Below, piece by piece: positions 33,474 to 41,888 of a stretch of DNA of 64,000 nt. The stretch is taken from the NCBI RefSeq assembly GCF_003688995.1, contig NZ_PENI01000008.1, positions 186,001 to 250,000 of the forward strand, written 5' to 3'. The DNA comes from Streptomyces shenzhenensis. GTDB taxonomy: Bacteria > Actinomycetota > Actinomycetes > Streptomycetales > Streptomycetaceae. Both the position numbers and the translations under genes were made by a program. The notes beneath the pieces are model-generated. The model saw only the letters and a program-made list of their open reading frames with translations, had not been told where the DNA came from and searched no databases. How positions within the stretch are numbered: the first letter of the stretch is position 1; each line of letters starts with the position of its first letter.

Positions 33474-34046
33474 TCAAAGGCGCGTGGCCACCGTGCCGGC
33501 CAGTGCGGTGAGCGGCTCGTTGTTCTCCGAGGCCGTGTTGCCGCGGACGAGACGGATCGAGACCCATGCCTCGTCCACCCGCAGGAAGACCGATCCGTCC
33601 TCCAGGTACGCCTCGTCACCGATGCCGTCGAGCGCTTTCAGTTCGTGTCCTAGCTGTCGCTCGGCGTCGTAGTAGTTCTTCCCCGATTCCCCGGAGAAGA
33701 TCTCCACCTGCGCCGTCGGCCCGGACTCGGGCGCGACGTAGGTGCAGGTGTCGCCTGTTTCCTTACCTGGCTTCAGCGGTGTGCCGGCGAGCTGTTCGGC
33801 CTCTTGCCGGGTGACCAGCGCGCATGGGTCCTCAACTCCGGTGGCAGTGGGCGTCGGTGAGGGCTCCTTAGGGTTCTCCCCGGCCGGCGCCGACGTGACG
33901 GCGGCGGTCGGGCTCGGCCCGTCCTGGGCGTCCGAGTCCGACGCCTGGCATCCCAGAAGCGCCGGGATCAGCAGCGCCCCCAGCAGGGCCAACGGACGGC
34001 CGCGGTGGCGGTAACGGGATCTGGTGCGGGTACGGATATGTGACAT
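33474..34046 (-). CDS. Lipoprotein with DUF3558-like domain
   Basis: A 190-residue secreted lipoprotein. The N-region is strongly basic (HIRTRTRSRYRHRGR), then a hydrophobic core and lipobox ALLGC with Cys33. A Pro/Thr/Ser linker (about residues 36-72) leads to a compact domain starting DPCALVTRQEAEQLAGTPLKPG, with a second Cys in DTCTYVAP that may pair with Cys75, and ending DEAWVSIRLVRGN. This is the layout of actinobacterial DUF3558 proteins, whose function is not established. ATG 34046 is chosen because it gives a normal signal peptide. It stands alone between a GntR gene and an IS remnant. Confidence 0.8.
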   Translation of the reverse strand: MSHIRTRTRSRYRHRGRPLALLGALLIPALLGCQASDSDAQDGPSPTAAVTSAPAGENPKEPSPTPTATGVEDPCALVTRQEAEQLAGTPLKPGKETGDTCTYVAPESGPTAQVEIFSGESGKNYYDAERQLGHELKALDGIGDEAYLEDGSVFLRVDEAWVSIRLVRGNTASENNEPLTALAGTVATRL

Positions 34047-34065
34047 CGGTTCTGTCCCCCCTGGC

Positions 34066-34420
34066 TCATGGCACCGGACGCTCCACGGGGCGGGCTGCCC
34101 GACCATGTGAACCTCCAGACGCACCGCACCACCATTTGGTTTCAGCCATCGGACCCGACTTCCTCGCCGGGGCCGGCGGCCGCCCCCGGCAGACGATCTC
34201 ACCGCCCCGGCCGGCCTCGACGTCAGCCAGGACGGTGCCGTAGGTGCAGCCCTTCCGGAAGGCGAACTCATCCACTCCCAGCACACGCGGCGCATGGTTC
34301 GACACCGCCGGCGCCGTCAGCAGTCTGAGCAGCGGCAGCCGGCCCGTCAGCCCGCTGCCGCTCGGACCGGCCCGCCGCTTGCTTGACGAACGTCTTGCGG
34401 GAACAGCTCTGGGCTTTGGT
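34066..34420 (-). pseudogene. ISL3-family transposase remnant
   Basis: Read leftward, one frame contains APRVLGVDEFAFRKGCTYGT followed by VLADVEAG, the first catalytic Asp region of ISL3-type DDE transposases. The upstream part, CSRKTFVKQ (about 34376-34400), which belongs to the N-terminal half of the same family, is in another frame. The next family segment, an EIVCRGR match, follows DVEAG at once, so an internal piece is gone. With a frameshift and deletions this is a dead fragment. No terminal inverted repeats could be found. Confidence 0.65.
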
Positions 34421-34873
34421 CGCTGGCCCTGTGCGTCTGATGCTTATCCCGGACGCCGACCGCGGGGCTGTTCACCAGGGGATCTGCCTGCCCTGCTGCG
34501 TGAGGCAGAGCGTCAGGCTGCCGATCCAGTCGCCATCGGGATACTCCCCGGCGGCGGCTTCGGGCAGGACTCCGGGCAACTCCTCGCGCGCCAGGGGTGA
34601 GCCAGGCTGATGGCCAAGCCGGCCGTCCGGGGCCGTCCACGGAATCAGACGGCACACCTCTGTCCACCCCATGTCGATTGCTGTTCCGTCGTGGCCCTAC
34701 GCGCCCGTGACACCGCACCGCGCTCGCCCTCTTCGCCGCTCGCCGGTGGATCGCCGCGGACGGAGCCCCGAAGCTGGCCGAGCCCACATACGCCCCGCGG
34801 CCCAGGAGATCGGTGTAGGCCCAGGGGCAGGCCCCCGTTGCTGCTCAGGTGTTATTCCGGGGGAGCCCCACGT
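34421..34873. other. Gene-poor stretch beside the IS remnant
   Basis: I see no convincing gene in these 453 bases. Several short open frames exist; the best is 34472-34672 on the minus strand (66 codons, ATG, starting GWTEVCRLIPWTAPDG), which has no clear ribosome site or recognisable family. The stretch probably combines decayed IS material and the 3' flank of the convergent-side genes. Confidence 0.4.
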
Positions 34874-35650
34874 TCAGCTGGTCTGACCTGTGGGCATGAT
34901 GGTGATCTGTTGGAGGTTCACCCGGGGCGGCAGCGTCGCGAGGAAACCGATGGTCTCGGCGACGTCCTGCGGCGCGAGCCACTCGATCGTCTCCTTGGCA
35001 CCGGCCAGCCAGGCCTGGGCGCCTGCGTCGGTGACATGGCTCTGCAGCTCGGTACCGACGATGCCGGGCTCGATCGCCGCCACGCGCACGTTCTTCGGGC
35101 CGAGCTCGACCCGCAGATGGCGTGAGAGATGGGTGACGTACGCCTTGGTGGCGGTGTAGACGGCGAAGTTCGGGTAGATGTTCTGCGCCGCGATCGACGA
35201 GGTGTTGACCAGGTCGGCCACGCCGCGTTCACCGGCGGCCTCGACCAACTGCGGTGTGAAGGCGCCGATGACGTTCATCAGCCCGGTGATGTTGAGGTCG
35301 ATCTGGTGCTGCCACTGGTCACGGGCCAGCTCCTCGATCGGCGCGGGCAGCATGACGCCGGCGTTGTTGAAGACCAGGTCCGCGCCGCCCAGCTCGGCGG
35401 CGACCCGGTCGGCAGCGGCCTGGACGGCCGCCGCGTCGGTGACGTCCACGGCGATCGCCAGAGCCTGTCCGCCGTTCTTCTCGATACGGACGACCAGATC
35501 GGCGAGCCGCTCCACGCGCCGCGCCAGCACGACGACATGGGCCCCCAGAGCGGCCAGCTTCTCCGCGGACGCCTCGCCGATGCCACTGGAGGCACCGGTG
35601 ATCACCGCGACACGACCGGCCAGGGGGCGCACAGGTGACTGCGTGGTCAT
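34874..35650 (-). CDS. Short-chain dehydrogenase/reductase
   Basis: A 258-residue classical SDR. Cofactor motif VITGASSGIGEA near residues 16-27, NNAGVMLP near 92, catalytic YTATKAYVTHLSRHLRVEL (Tyr and Lys), and a C-terminal QQITIMPTGQTS as in YdfG-like serine/hydroxy-acid dehydrogenases. ATG 35650 has AAAGGTGTTCCC upstream. It is divergent from an XRE-type regulator with a ligand-binding domain, an arrangement frequent in Streptomyces in which the regulator represses the SDR gene until an effector binds. Substrate unknown. Confidence 0.9.
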   Translation of the reverse strand: MTTQSPVRPLAGRVAVITGASSGIGEASAEKLAALGAHVVVLARRVERLADLVVRIEKNGGQALAIAVDVTDAAAVQAAADRVAAELGGADLVFNNAGVMLPAPIEELARDQWQHQIDLNITGLMNVIGAFTPQLVEAAGERGVADLVNTSSIAAQNIYPNFAVYTATKAYVTHLSRHLRVELGPKNVRVAAIEPGIVGTELQSHVTDAGAQAWLAGAKETIEWLAPQDVAETIGFLATLPPRVNLQQITIMPTGQTS

Positions 35651-35846
35651 GGGAACACCTTTCGAAGGGGGTGGGTGTGCGAGGGGGCGCGGCCTGCCGC
35701 CGTCGGCCCCTCCACCAGAACACCACCCGCAGCCCCCCTCGCGGGGCGCCGGAAGGTGCCCTGACCGGACAGGTATGCGCACAGCAGGTACTGGCAGGGC
35801 CACCCAGGACAGGACGGGACCGGCCCCTGCCTCTCACACTGGATGT

Positions 35847-36731
35847 ATGGATGACCGCAGTCGTGAGCTCGCCGATTTCCTGCGCACGCGCCGGGCCCGG
35901 ATCACCCCGGACCGGGCGGGCCTGCCCGCCGACGGCCGGCCCCGCCGGGTGCCAGGACTGCGCCGTGACGAGGTGGCCCGGCTCGCGGGTGTGAGCACCG
36001 AGTACTACACCCGGCTCGAACAGGGCCGCGCGCACCATCCCTCGCTGGAGGTCGTCGAGGCCCTCGCCCGCAGCCTGCGGCTCGACCCGTCCGAGCGTGA
36101 GCACCTCACCGACTTGCTGGCGCGGCCCACGCCGGTACGCCGCGCCCCGGCCGGTCCGCAGCGGGTCCGTCCGGGGCTGCACCTGATGCTGCAGACCCTC
36201 GACCACGTGCCCGCTTTCATCCTCGGCCGGCGCACCGACATCCTGGCGTCCAACCGTCTCGCCCGCGAAGTCCTGACCGACTTCGACGCCCTGCCCGCAC
36301 CTCACCGCAACCTGGCCCGTTACTACCTCCTGGATCCTGAGGCGCGCCGACGCGTCGACGAGTGGGAGCGGATCGCTGCCGAAACCGTCGCGATCCTCCG
36401 CCTCGCAGCAGGCCGCTACCCGCACGACCGCCAGCTCGCCGATCTCGTCGGCGAACTCACTCTGAAATCAGTGGAGTTCAGCGGATGGTGGAACGACCAC
36501 CGCGTGCTGCGCCGCACTCACGGAGGCAAGCGCTACCACCACCCGCTCGTCGGCGAGCTCCACTTCTCGTACGAGTCCTTCCAGGTTCCCGGCGATGCCG
36601 AGCAGACCCTGTGCGTCTACAACGTCGAACCCGGTTCCGGCACGGCCCAGGCGCTGAGCCTTCTCAACAGCTGGACCGCCTCAGGCTCTCAGCCGCACTT
36701 CGCATCGCCCGACGCCGCGGACATACCGTGA
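35847..36731 (+). CDS. XRE-family regulator with MmyB-type ligand-binding domain
   Basis: A 294-residue regulator. The N-terminal helix-turn-helix (about residues 8-85) includes RVPGLRRDEVARLAGVSTEYYTRLEQG, a strong signature of this actinomycete group. The C-terminal PAS-like domain starts near residue 110 (LDHVPAFILGRRTDILASN) and carries ARYYLLDPEARR and HPLVGELHFSYESFQVPGD, known from MmyB/MltR-type regulators that bind hydrophobic small molecules. ATG 35847 stands 6 bases after CACACT (35835-35840), so the mRNA may be leaderless. It probably controls the divergent SDR gene and itself. Confidence 0.9.
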   Translation: MDDRSRELADFLRTRRARITPDRAGLPADGRPRRVPGLRRDEVARLAGVSTEYYTRLEQGRAHHPSLEVVEALARSLRLDPSEREHLTDLLARPTPVRRAPAGPQRVRPGLHLMLQTLDHVPAFILGRRTDILASNRLAREVLTDFDALPAPHRNLARYYLLDPEARRRVDEWERIAAETVAILRLAAGRYPHDRQLADLVGELTLKSVEFSGWWNDHRVLRRTHGGKRYHHPLVGELHFSYESFQVPGDAEQTLCVYNVEPGSGTAQALSLLNSWTASGSQPHFASPDAADIP

Positions 36732-36840
36732 CCGGTTCGATCGACGGGCCGGCTCGGCCGCTGTCCGGCGGGGGGTGTGCCGGTGTGCGGGCTTGATACT
36801 TCGACCGCACCGGCGAGGACAGCAAGCCCGGCCGGAGCGC

Positions 36841-37004
36841 TAGGGCCTCTCGTTTGGATCATGCCGGGCTCGCGGGCCCTGGCACCGCGCCTCGCGGCGT
36901 TGTCGTCGGTTGTCAGGGCTCCGCCCTGCCGCCCTCCTCCGCCTTGCGGTCCACGGCACCAGACCCCGCTCCCTGATCCGGCCTGATCCAAACGAAAGAC
37001 CCTA
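36841..37004. mobile_element. MITE-like element, copy 1 (164 bp)
   Basis: A 164-bp element bounded by TA and by terminal inverted repeats GGGYCTYTCGTTTGGATCA (continuing with KGCCGG). It lies in a CTAG site (36840-36843 and 37002-37005). The reverse complement of this copy matches copy 2 (44538-44701) at 163 of 164 positions by my alignment. It encodes no transposase, so it would need one supplied in trans; TA duplication at a CTAG target is typical of IS630/Tc1-type elements. Its right edge supplies the last base of the TAG stop of the gene at 37002-38021. The 108 bases before it (36732-36840) show nothing else. Confidence 0.85.
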
Positions 37005-38021
37005 GCGGAATCCGTGGTGGCGTCGTTCCACGACGTCGAGGGTGTCCTTGAGCAGTGCGAGTGCCGCGCCCAGGGGGCTGGAGCGGCCGCCGCTCACCGT
37101 GATGTCACCCGCCTCCGGGCACACATAGGTCACCGCCTTCTCCGGTCCGGTGAGCGCGTGTATCGGGTCACCGGGCGCAGTCGCCTCCAGCCGGACCCGT
37201 ACCTCGTGCGGGGTGTCGGCCGCGGCGGATGCCACCGCGCGCAGCCGCCGTCCCCGCTCCGCCGCCGCGCGCGCCGCCGAGGCCGTGTCCTCCCCGACCG
37301 GTTCGGTACGCCACCGTACGGCGGAGGCGTCCCAGCCCCACAGCAGCGCGGCGAGCAGCGCGACCTTGGTGGCCGCGTCCTGCCCGGACAGGTCGGCCGA
37401 CGGGTCGCCCTCCGCGATGCCGAGACGCCGCGCCTCGGCCAGTGCGCCGGCCAGCGTCCCGCCGTCCGCCAGGCGGTCCAGCACAAAGGTGGACGTGCCG
37501 TTGGGGCAGGCCCGCACCGAGCGGCAGCCGAGTCCCCGGACGCCGGAACGGGCCAGGTCTCCGGCGGGCAGGGCGGCCCCGGTCGCGGCGGACAGCCGGA
37601 CCAGCGCGCCACCGGACCGCGCCGCGGCTGCCAACTCCCGCCAGCCACTGAGGAGATGTGCCTTGGCCGCGGTGACCACGTGCACCCCGGCACGCAGCGC
37701 GGTGACGGCCTCGACCGTGGCCCACTCGCGGGCCTCGGGGGTGGAGGGCACCGCCTGCACCAGGACCGTGGCCCGCGTCCGTGCCAGGGTTTCGGCGATG
37801 CCGGGCAGCGGTTCCGGAAGCGGTCGCGGCGGCGAGGTCCAGTCGGCGTCCCGGGGCGGCAGCCACTGCGCCGTGCTGGTGCGGACGGCCGCGAGCCGCA
37901 GCGGTGCCCCGTCGGCGTGTGCGTCGGCGAGCCAGCGGGCGTAGGCCTGCCCCACTCGCCCGAAGCCCGACAGGACGACGGCCGCCGGGGGAGCGTCACC
38001 CGTCCTGCCGTCCTCGTTCAC
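37002..38021 (-). CDS. Homoserine dehydrogenase-like oxidoreductase
   Basis: A 339-residue protein with the fold of homoserine dehydrogenase but no ACT domain. Rossmann start VVLSGFGRVGQAYARWL near residues 15-31, VHVVTAAKAHL near 112, NGTSTFVLDRLADGGTLAGALAEA near 173-196, and EGDPSADLSGQDAATKVALLA near 203-223 with the acidic catalytic positions. It ends with GPEKAVTYVCPEAGDITVSG near 290. In a catabolic operon it may reduce a semialdehyde or oxidise a hydroxy-acid, for example at the aspartate-semialdehyde level. GTG 38021 has AAGGGAGAG upstream. It is the last gene of the operon, and its TAG stop coincides with the edge of a MITE. Confidence 0.85.
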   Translation of the reverse strand: MNEDGRTGDAPPAAVVLSGFGRVGQAYARWLADAHADGAPLRLAAVRTSTAQWLPPRDADWTSPPRPLPEPLPGIAETLARTRATVLVQAVPSTPEAREWATVEAVTALRAGVHVVTAAKAHLLSGWRELAAAARSGGALVRLSAATGAALPAGDLARSGVRGLGCRSVRACPNGTSTFVLDRLADGGTLAGALAEARRLGIAEGDPSADLSGQDAATKVALLAALLWGWDASAVRWRTEPVGEDTASAARAAAERGRRLRAVASAAADTPHEVRVRLEATAPGDPIHALTGPEKAVTYVCPEAGDITVSGGRSSPLGAALALLKDTLDVVERRHHGFR

Positions 38022-38073
38022 CGGCTCTCCCTTCCCCCGGCTGTCCCGGCGCGCGCCGCAACCGTATCCGGCG

Positions 38074-38553
38074 TCACGCGGAGCCCGGCGGCCGGCCGGC
38101 GTCCGCGACGGCGAGAACCAGGGAGACCTCCACGGGCGCGCCGGACGGCAGACTGCTGACGCCGATCGCCGCGCGGGCGGGCGGCGGCCCGCCCAGCAGT
38201 TCCCGTACGGCCTCGCTGGCGCCGTCGGCGACCCGGCTGTGCTCCGTGAAGTCCGCCGTGGCCGCCACGTACACCGTCATCGACACCGCGGAGGCCAGCC
38301 GCAGCCCGGCCGCCTCGGCGGCCTTCCGTCCCGCGTCCACCGCGCGCCGGGCGGCGAGCGCGGCCAGCGGCCGGGCGTCCGGGACGCCGAGCCCCGCCCC
38401 GAGGACACCGGTCGCAGCCATGCCGCCGCCCGCACGCGGCGTCATGCCCGCGGTGTGGACCAGACCGGCGGCGACCCGGGCACTGGTGTAGTCCCCCTGC
38501 GGCACCGGCGCGTCCGGTGCGGTGGGGTCGCCGACGGCGCGGTCGGCGGTCAT
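38074..38553 (-). CDS. RidA-family protein
   Basis: A 159-residue member of the RidA/YjgF family. These hydrolyse reactive enamine/imine intermediates released by PLP enzymes. Visible: GDYTSARVAAGLVHTAGMTPR near 20-40, VSMTVYVAATADFTEHSRVADGASEAVRELLG in the centre, and PPARAAIGVSSLPSGAPVEVSLVLAVA, where the Arg before the last strand (usually in R..V.V..LP) is the substrate-carboxylate ligand. An N-terminal extension of about 18 residues is unusual. ATG 38553 overlaps the upstream stop by 4 bp. It fits the aminotransferase of the same operon. Confidence 0.88.
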   Translation of the reverse strand: MTADRAVGDPTAPDAPVPQGDYTSARVAAGLVHTAGMTPRAGGGMAATGVLGAGLGVPDARPLAALAARRAVDAGRKAAEAAGLRLASAVSMTVYVAATADFTEHSRVADGASEAVRELLGGPPPARAAIGVSSLPSGAPVEVSLVLAVADAGRPPGSA

Positions 38554-39704
38554 CGCTGCGGCCCCACCGGGCACGAGGTGAGCACCTCGTGCCCGTCGTC
38601 GGTGACCAGGACGGTCGCGGACAGGCCGATGCCCGCCGTGCCCGCGATGCGCAGCGTGGGCACCACGTGGACCACCATGTTCGCCGCGAACGGCTTCTCC
38701 TCCGTCTCGCCGAGGGAGAGCAGATGCCCCTCGCCCCAGTCGGGCGCGAACGCGATGCCCACGGAGTAGCCGCTGCGCTTGCGGTAGGTGTGGGCAAGAC
38801 CGGCGTCGGCGATGGCGGCCTTGCACGCCGCGTGCGCCTGCGCCGGGGAGCCGCCCGGCCTGACGTGGGCCAGCGCGGCGTCCCGCGCGGCGGCGCAGGT
38901 GACGGCCATTTCGGCGGCTTCGCCGGTCAGCGAACCGGTCCACACGGTGTGCATCAGCGGCGCGTTGTAACGGCCCACGGTGGCGGACATCTCCAGCAGC
39001 ACCGCCTCGTTCGCGCCGATCACCCGGTCCGACCAGCTCGCGTGGATGGTGCCGGCCCGGGGGCCGGACGCGACGAAGGGCTCCATGCCGAAGTACTCGG
39101 AGCCACTGGCGATCATGCCCTGGAACGCGGCGGCGGCGACGGCGCGCTCACTCGCGCCGGGAACCGCGGCCTCGGCCGCCGCGAGCATGCCCGCGTCGGT
39201 GCTCCGCGCCGCGGCCCTGATCTGCTCGATCTCGGCGGGCGACTTGACCAGCCGGGCGGCGGCCAGCGCACCGTCGATGGAGCGCACCCGTGCCCCGCCG
39301 GCCGCCAGCAGGCCGCTCAGCCGGTCGTACGACTCCGGCGGCAGGAACCACGAGCGGGTCTCCAGGCCGACGGCCGTGGCGCCGGGGGCCAGTTCGGCCA
39401 GCAGGTCGGCGGTCGCCCGCAGCGGATCGGCGCTGTCAGCGAAGCCCTCGATGCGGTCCAGGTGGGTCGTCTCGCGGGCGTTGACCGTCTCGGTCTGCCG
39501 GGTCAGCACCGCGACATCGCCCCCGGCGGTGACGATCAGACACTGGTAGGTGTAGTAGCCGGGCGTGGCGTGACCGGACAGGTAGCAGACGTTCTCGGGA
39601 GTGTGGACGACGACGGCGTCCAGTTCCTCGCTCTTCAGCGTCGCGCACAGCGCGGCGAGCCTGCGGTCGTACTCATCGGCGGGGAAGACGGGCGGCATGG
39701 GCAT
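38550..39704 (-). CDS. M24-family creatinase/ectoine-hydrolase-like enzyme
   Basis: A 384-residue protein with the two-domain creatinase fold. The N-domain (about 1-150) contains DAVVVHTPENVCYLSGH; the pita-bread domain includes KSPAEIEQIRAAARSTDAGM, HASWSDRVIGANEAVLLEMSA and YRKRSGYSVGIAFAPDWGEGH. The two Asp metal ligands of prolidases are not in place (SATVGRYNAPLMHTVW instead), so it should act without metal, as creatinase and ectoine hydrolase (DoeA) do by opening an amidine or amide. The SGYSVG..FAPDWGEGH stretch is shared with DoeA-like proteins as I remember them. It overlaps the nitrilase-type gene by 32 bp and RidA by 4 bp. Substrate inferred to be a cyclic or acylated amino compound. 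Confidence 0.82.
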   Translation of the reverse strand: MPMPPVFPADEYDRRLAALCATLKSEELDAVVVHTPENVCYLSGHATPGYYTYQCLIVTAGGDVAVLTRQTETVNARETTHLDRIEGFADSADPLRATADLLAELAPGATAVGLETRSWFLPPESYDRLSGLLAAGGARVRSIDGALAAARLVKSPAEIEQIRAAARSTDAGMLAAAEAAVPGASERAVAAAAFQGMIASGSEYFGMEPFVASGPRAGTIHASWSDRVIGANEAVLLEMSATVGRYNAPLMHTVWTGSLTGEAAEMAVTCAAARDAALAHVRPGGSPAQAHAACKAAIADAGLAHTYRKRSGYSVGIAFAPDWGEGHLLSLGETEEKPFAANMVVHVVPTLRIAGTAGIGLSATVLVTDDGHEVLTSCPVGPQR

Positions 39705-40665
39705 CTCCTGTGGACGGGGGGACGGTGGTGAGAGGGGCGGCGGCGGACGGCCGCAGACGGATGGCCTCCGGGGGCGGTGACGCGGCCCCCAGCAGATCGG
39801 CGCGCAGCTCGGCGAGGTAGGGCAACTCCCGGCGGACCCGGGCCGTTTCGCCCGGATCGACGGTCACGACCCGGATGCCCTCCGCGTCGTCGAGGGCGGT
39901 CAGGGGGCGGCCGGCGGGGTCCCAGGCACCGCTGCGGCCGAAGTAGCGCTCGCCCGCGATGTCGCCGACGGCGTTGGAGACCAGGACGTAGACGCCGTTC
40001 TCGACCGCGCGGGCCGGGTGGTACACGCCGTACCGGTACTCGGTGTCGCCTTCCGCGAACGCGGAGCAGTACAGCACCGCGTGCGCGCCGGCCCGCCGGT
40101 GGGCGCGGGCGAACTCGGGGAACCCCGCGTCGTAGCAGATGCCGAGACCGACCGAGACGCCTTTGTCCTCGATGGTCACCAGGCCGGTGCCCGGAGCGAA
40201 GACGTCCCGCTCCGGGCCCCACAAATGGGCCTTGGCATAGTGTCCGGCCACCGCGCCCGCGGGGTCGATGACCAGGACGGCGTTGTACGGCCGCCCGGAC
40301 CGGACGCCGGTGTCGTGCCGGGCGGCTCCGGAGGGTGCTGTCTCCCGCACCGGCCCGGGACCGGGCCGGTCGAGGGCAGCGCCGAGCACCACCCAGATCC
40401 CGGCGTCGGCCGCCGCCCGGGCCAGCGGCGCGAGCGGCGAGCCGTCGGCGGGGACGGTGCCCGGGGCGGGCACGGCGAGGGTGGTACCCGGTCCGGTCCG
40501 CGCGATGGCGGCGGGATCGTAGCCGCACGTGAACAGCTCCGGGAGAGCCAGCAGCCGGGCGCCGGCGGCGCCGGCCGCGCGCACCAGCCGCACGGCGGTG
40601 GCCAGGTTGGCGGCCAGGTCGCCGGGGACGGACCGCGCCTGGCCGAGCGCGATGCTCAGACCCAT
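39673..40665 (-). CDS. Carbon-nitrogen hydrolase (nitrilase superfamily amidase)
   Basis: A 330-residue amidase with the full catalytic triad Glu43 (LPELFTCGYD), Lys145 (YAKAHLWGPERD) and Cys177 (GLGICYDAGFPEFA). The overall frame, with RPYNAVLVIDPAG and VENGVYVLVSNAVG, fits aliphatic or omega-amidases and N-carbamoyl amino acid hydrolases. A Pro/Ala-rich tail of about 40 residues overlaps the M24 gene by 32 bp in another frame, an unusually long overlap. ATG 40665 overlaps the end of the M20 gene by 10 bp. It would release ammonia or an acid from an amide or carbamoyl intermediate. Confidence 0.9.
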   Translation of the reverse strand: MGLSIALGQARSVPGDLAANLATAVRLVRAAGAAGARLLALPELFTCGYDPAAIARTGPGTTLAVPAPGTVPADGSPLAPLARAAADAGIWVVLGAALDRPGPGPVRETAPSGAARHDTGVRSGRPYNAVLVIDPAGAVAGHYAKAHLWGPERDVFAPGTGLVTIEDKGVSVGLGICYDAGFPEFARAHRRAGAHAVLYCSAFAEGDTEYRYGVYHPARAVENGVYVLVSNAVGDIAGERYFGRSGAWDPAGRPLTALDDAEGIRVVTVDPGETARVRRELPYLAELRADLLGAASPPPEAIRLRPSAAAPLTTVPPSTGDAHAARLPRR

Positions 40666-41888
40666 GCCGGCCCTCGGGTGCCCAGCACCTCGGTGAGGAT
40701 CGCGCGGTACAGCCGGACGGACTCCTCCAGCTCGGCGACGACGATGTGCTCGTCGACCGCGTGCATGACCTCCAGCCGTCCGGGACCGCAGACCAGCGCG
40801 GGCACCCCGGCGGCGCGGAAGTGTGTCATGTCGCAGTTGACGGTGAGCCCGCCGAGGGAGTCGTCCGCGCCTTCGGAGGCCAGCGCCCGTCGGCAGAGCA
40901 GCACGAACGGGTGGTCGGGCGGCGTCTCGGACGGGCCGCCGGTGCTGGGCGCGCACTCCGCGACGGCGGCGGTGGCGCCGTGGCCGCCGGAGTCGAACGC
41001 CTCCAGGACCGCGCCGATCTCCGCCAGCACCGAGTCCTGGGTCTCGCCCGGAAGCAGCCGCCGGTCGAGCGTGACACGGCACCGCTCCGGGACGGCGTTG
41101 GGGGCCTCGCCGCCGGAGACCAGCACCGGGGTGCAGGTGGGCGGGCCGAGGAGCGGATGGCCGGGTCCCGCGAGCGAGGCGGCGTACTCCTCCAGCAGGG
41201 TGATCAGGGCGGCGGCACCGGTGATGGCATTGACCCCGGCGTGCGGGGTGGCGGCGTGCGCGGCGACGCCCGTGACCTCGACGACCGGGCGGACCGAGCC
41301 CTTGTGGGCGGTCAGCAGACGCATTCCGGTGGGCTCACCGACGATCACCGCGTCCGGCAGCCGGCCCCGGTCCCGCAGCGCGGCCACCAGATGCCGGGCG
41401 CCGGCCGAGTCGCCCTCCTCCTGGGAGACACCCGAGAAGACGATCTCGCCGTGCACGTCCGCGAGGCCGGCGTCGGCGGCACGGGCCAGCTCCACCGCGG
41501 CGCAGGCCATCGCGGCCAGCGGGCCCTTCGCGTCGGCGGCGCCGCGCCCGTACAGCCGTCCGTCGCGCACGGTCGGTTCGAAGGGGGACGTGGTCCAGCC
41601 GCCGCCCGCAGGCACCACGTCGAGGTGCGAGTTGAGCATCAGCGTGGGCCCGCCGGAGCCGAGGACCCGGCGGGCGGTGAGGTTCACCCGGCCCGGGGCC
41701 AGCCGCTCGGTGTCCACCTCGAAGCCGGCCCCGGCGAGATACCCGGCGAGCAGTTCCGCGGTGGTCTCCTCCTCACCGGTGGGCGTGGTGGAGTCGCAGG
41801 CGACCAGCGCGGTGAGCAGGGCGAGGACATCGGAGGCGGGGCCGGCTCCGGGGTCCGTGGCGGCGGGCGGAAGAGTGGAAGAGGTCAT
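40656..41888 (-). CDS. M20-family zinc hydrolase (acetylornithine deacetylase/DapE type)
   Basis: A 410-residue amidohydrolase. Zinc ligands: His in NSHLDVVPAGGGW near residue 87, bridging Asp in YGRGAADAKG near 118, general base and ligand Glu-Glu in SQEEGDS near 156, Asp/Glu in GEPTGMR, and the C-terminal His in MHAVDEHIVV. The dimerisation domain contains VTGVAAHAATPHAGVNAI. It most likely removes an acyl group from an N-acylated amino acid. ATG 41888 shares one base with the stop of the enolase-superfamily gene. Together with the nitrilase-type and M24 enzymes it makes three amide/amidine hydrolases in one operon. Confidence 0.9.
   Translation of the reverse strand: MTSSTLPPAATDPGAGPASDVLALLTALVACDSTTPTGEEETTAELLAGYLAGAGFEVDTERLAPGRVNLTARRVLGSGGPTLMLNSHLDVVPAGGGWTTSPFEPTVRDGRLYGRGAADAKGPLAAMACAAVELARAADAGLADVHGEIVFSGVSQEEGDSAGARHLVAALRDRGRLPDAVIVGEPTGMRLLTAHKGSVRPVVEVTGVAAHAATPHAGVNAITGAAALITLLEEYAASLAGPGHPLLGPPTCTPVLVSGGEAPNAVPERCRVTLDRRLLPGETQDSVLAEIGAVLEAFDSGGHGATAAVAECAPSTGGPSETPPDHPFVLLCRRALASEGADDSLGGLTVNCDMTHFRAAGVPALVCGPGRLEVMHAVDEHIVVAELEESVRLYRAILTEVLGTRGPAWV

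Noticed and set aside
34472..34672. 66-codon minus-strand gene starting GWTEVCRLIPWTAPDG
   Set aside because: No ribosome site, no family match I can recall, and it sits in a decayed IS region. Kept only as a note in the gene-poor stretch.
36689..36991. Open frame of 100 codons across MITE copy 1 (and its match in copy 2) as a gene
   Set aside because: The frame exists only because the repeat is GC-rich; it has no ribosome site, no known domain, and runs out of the element into unrelated flanks.
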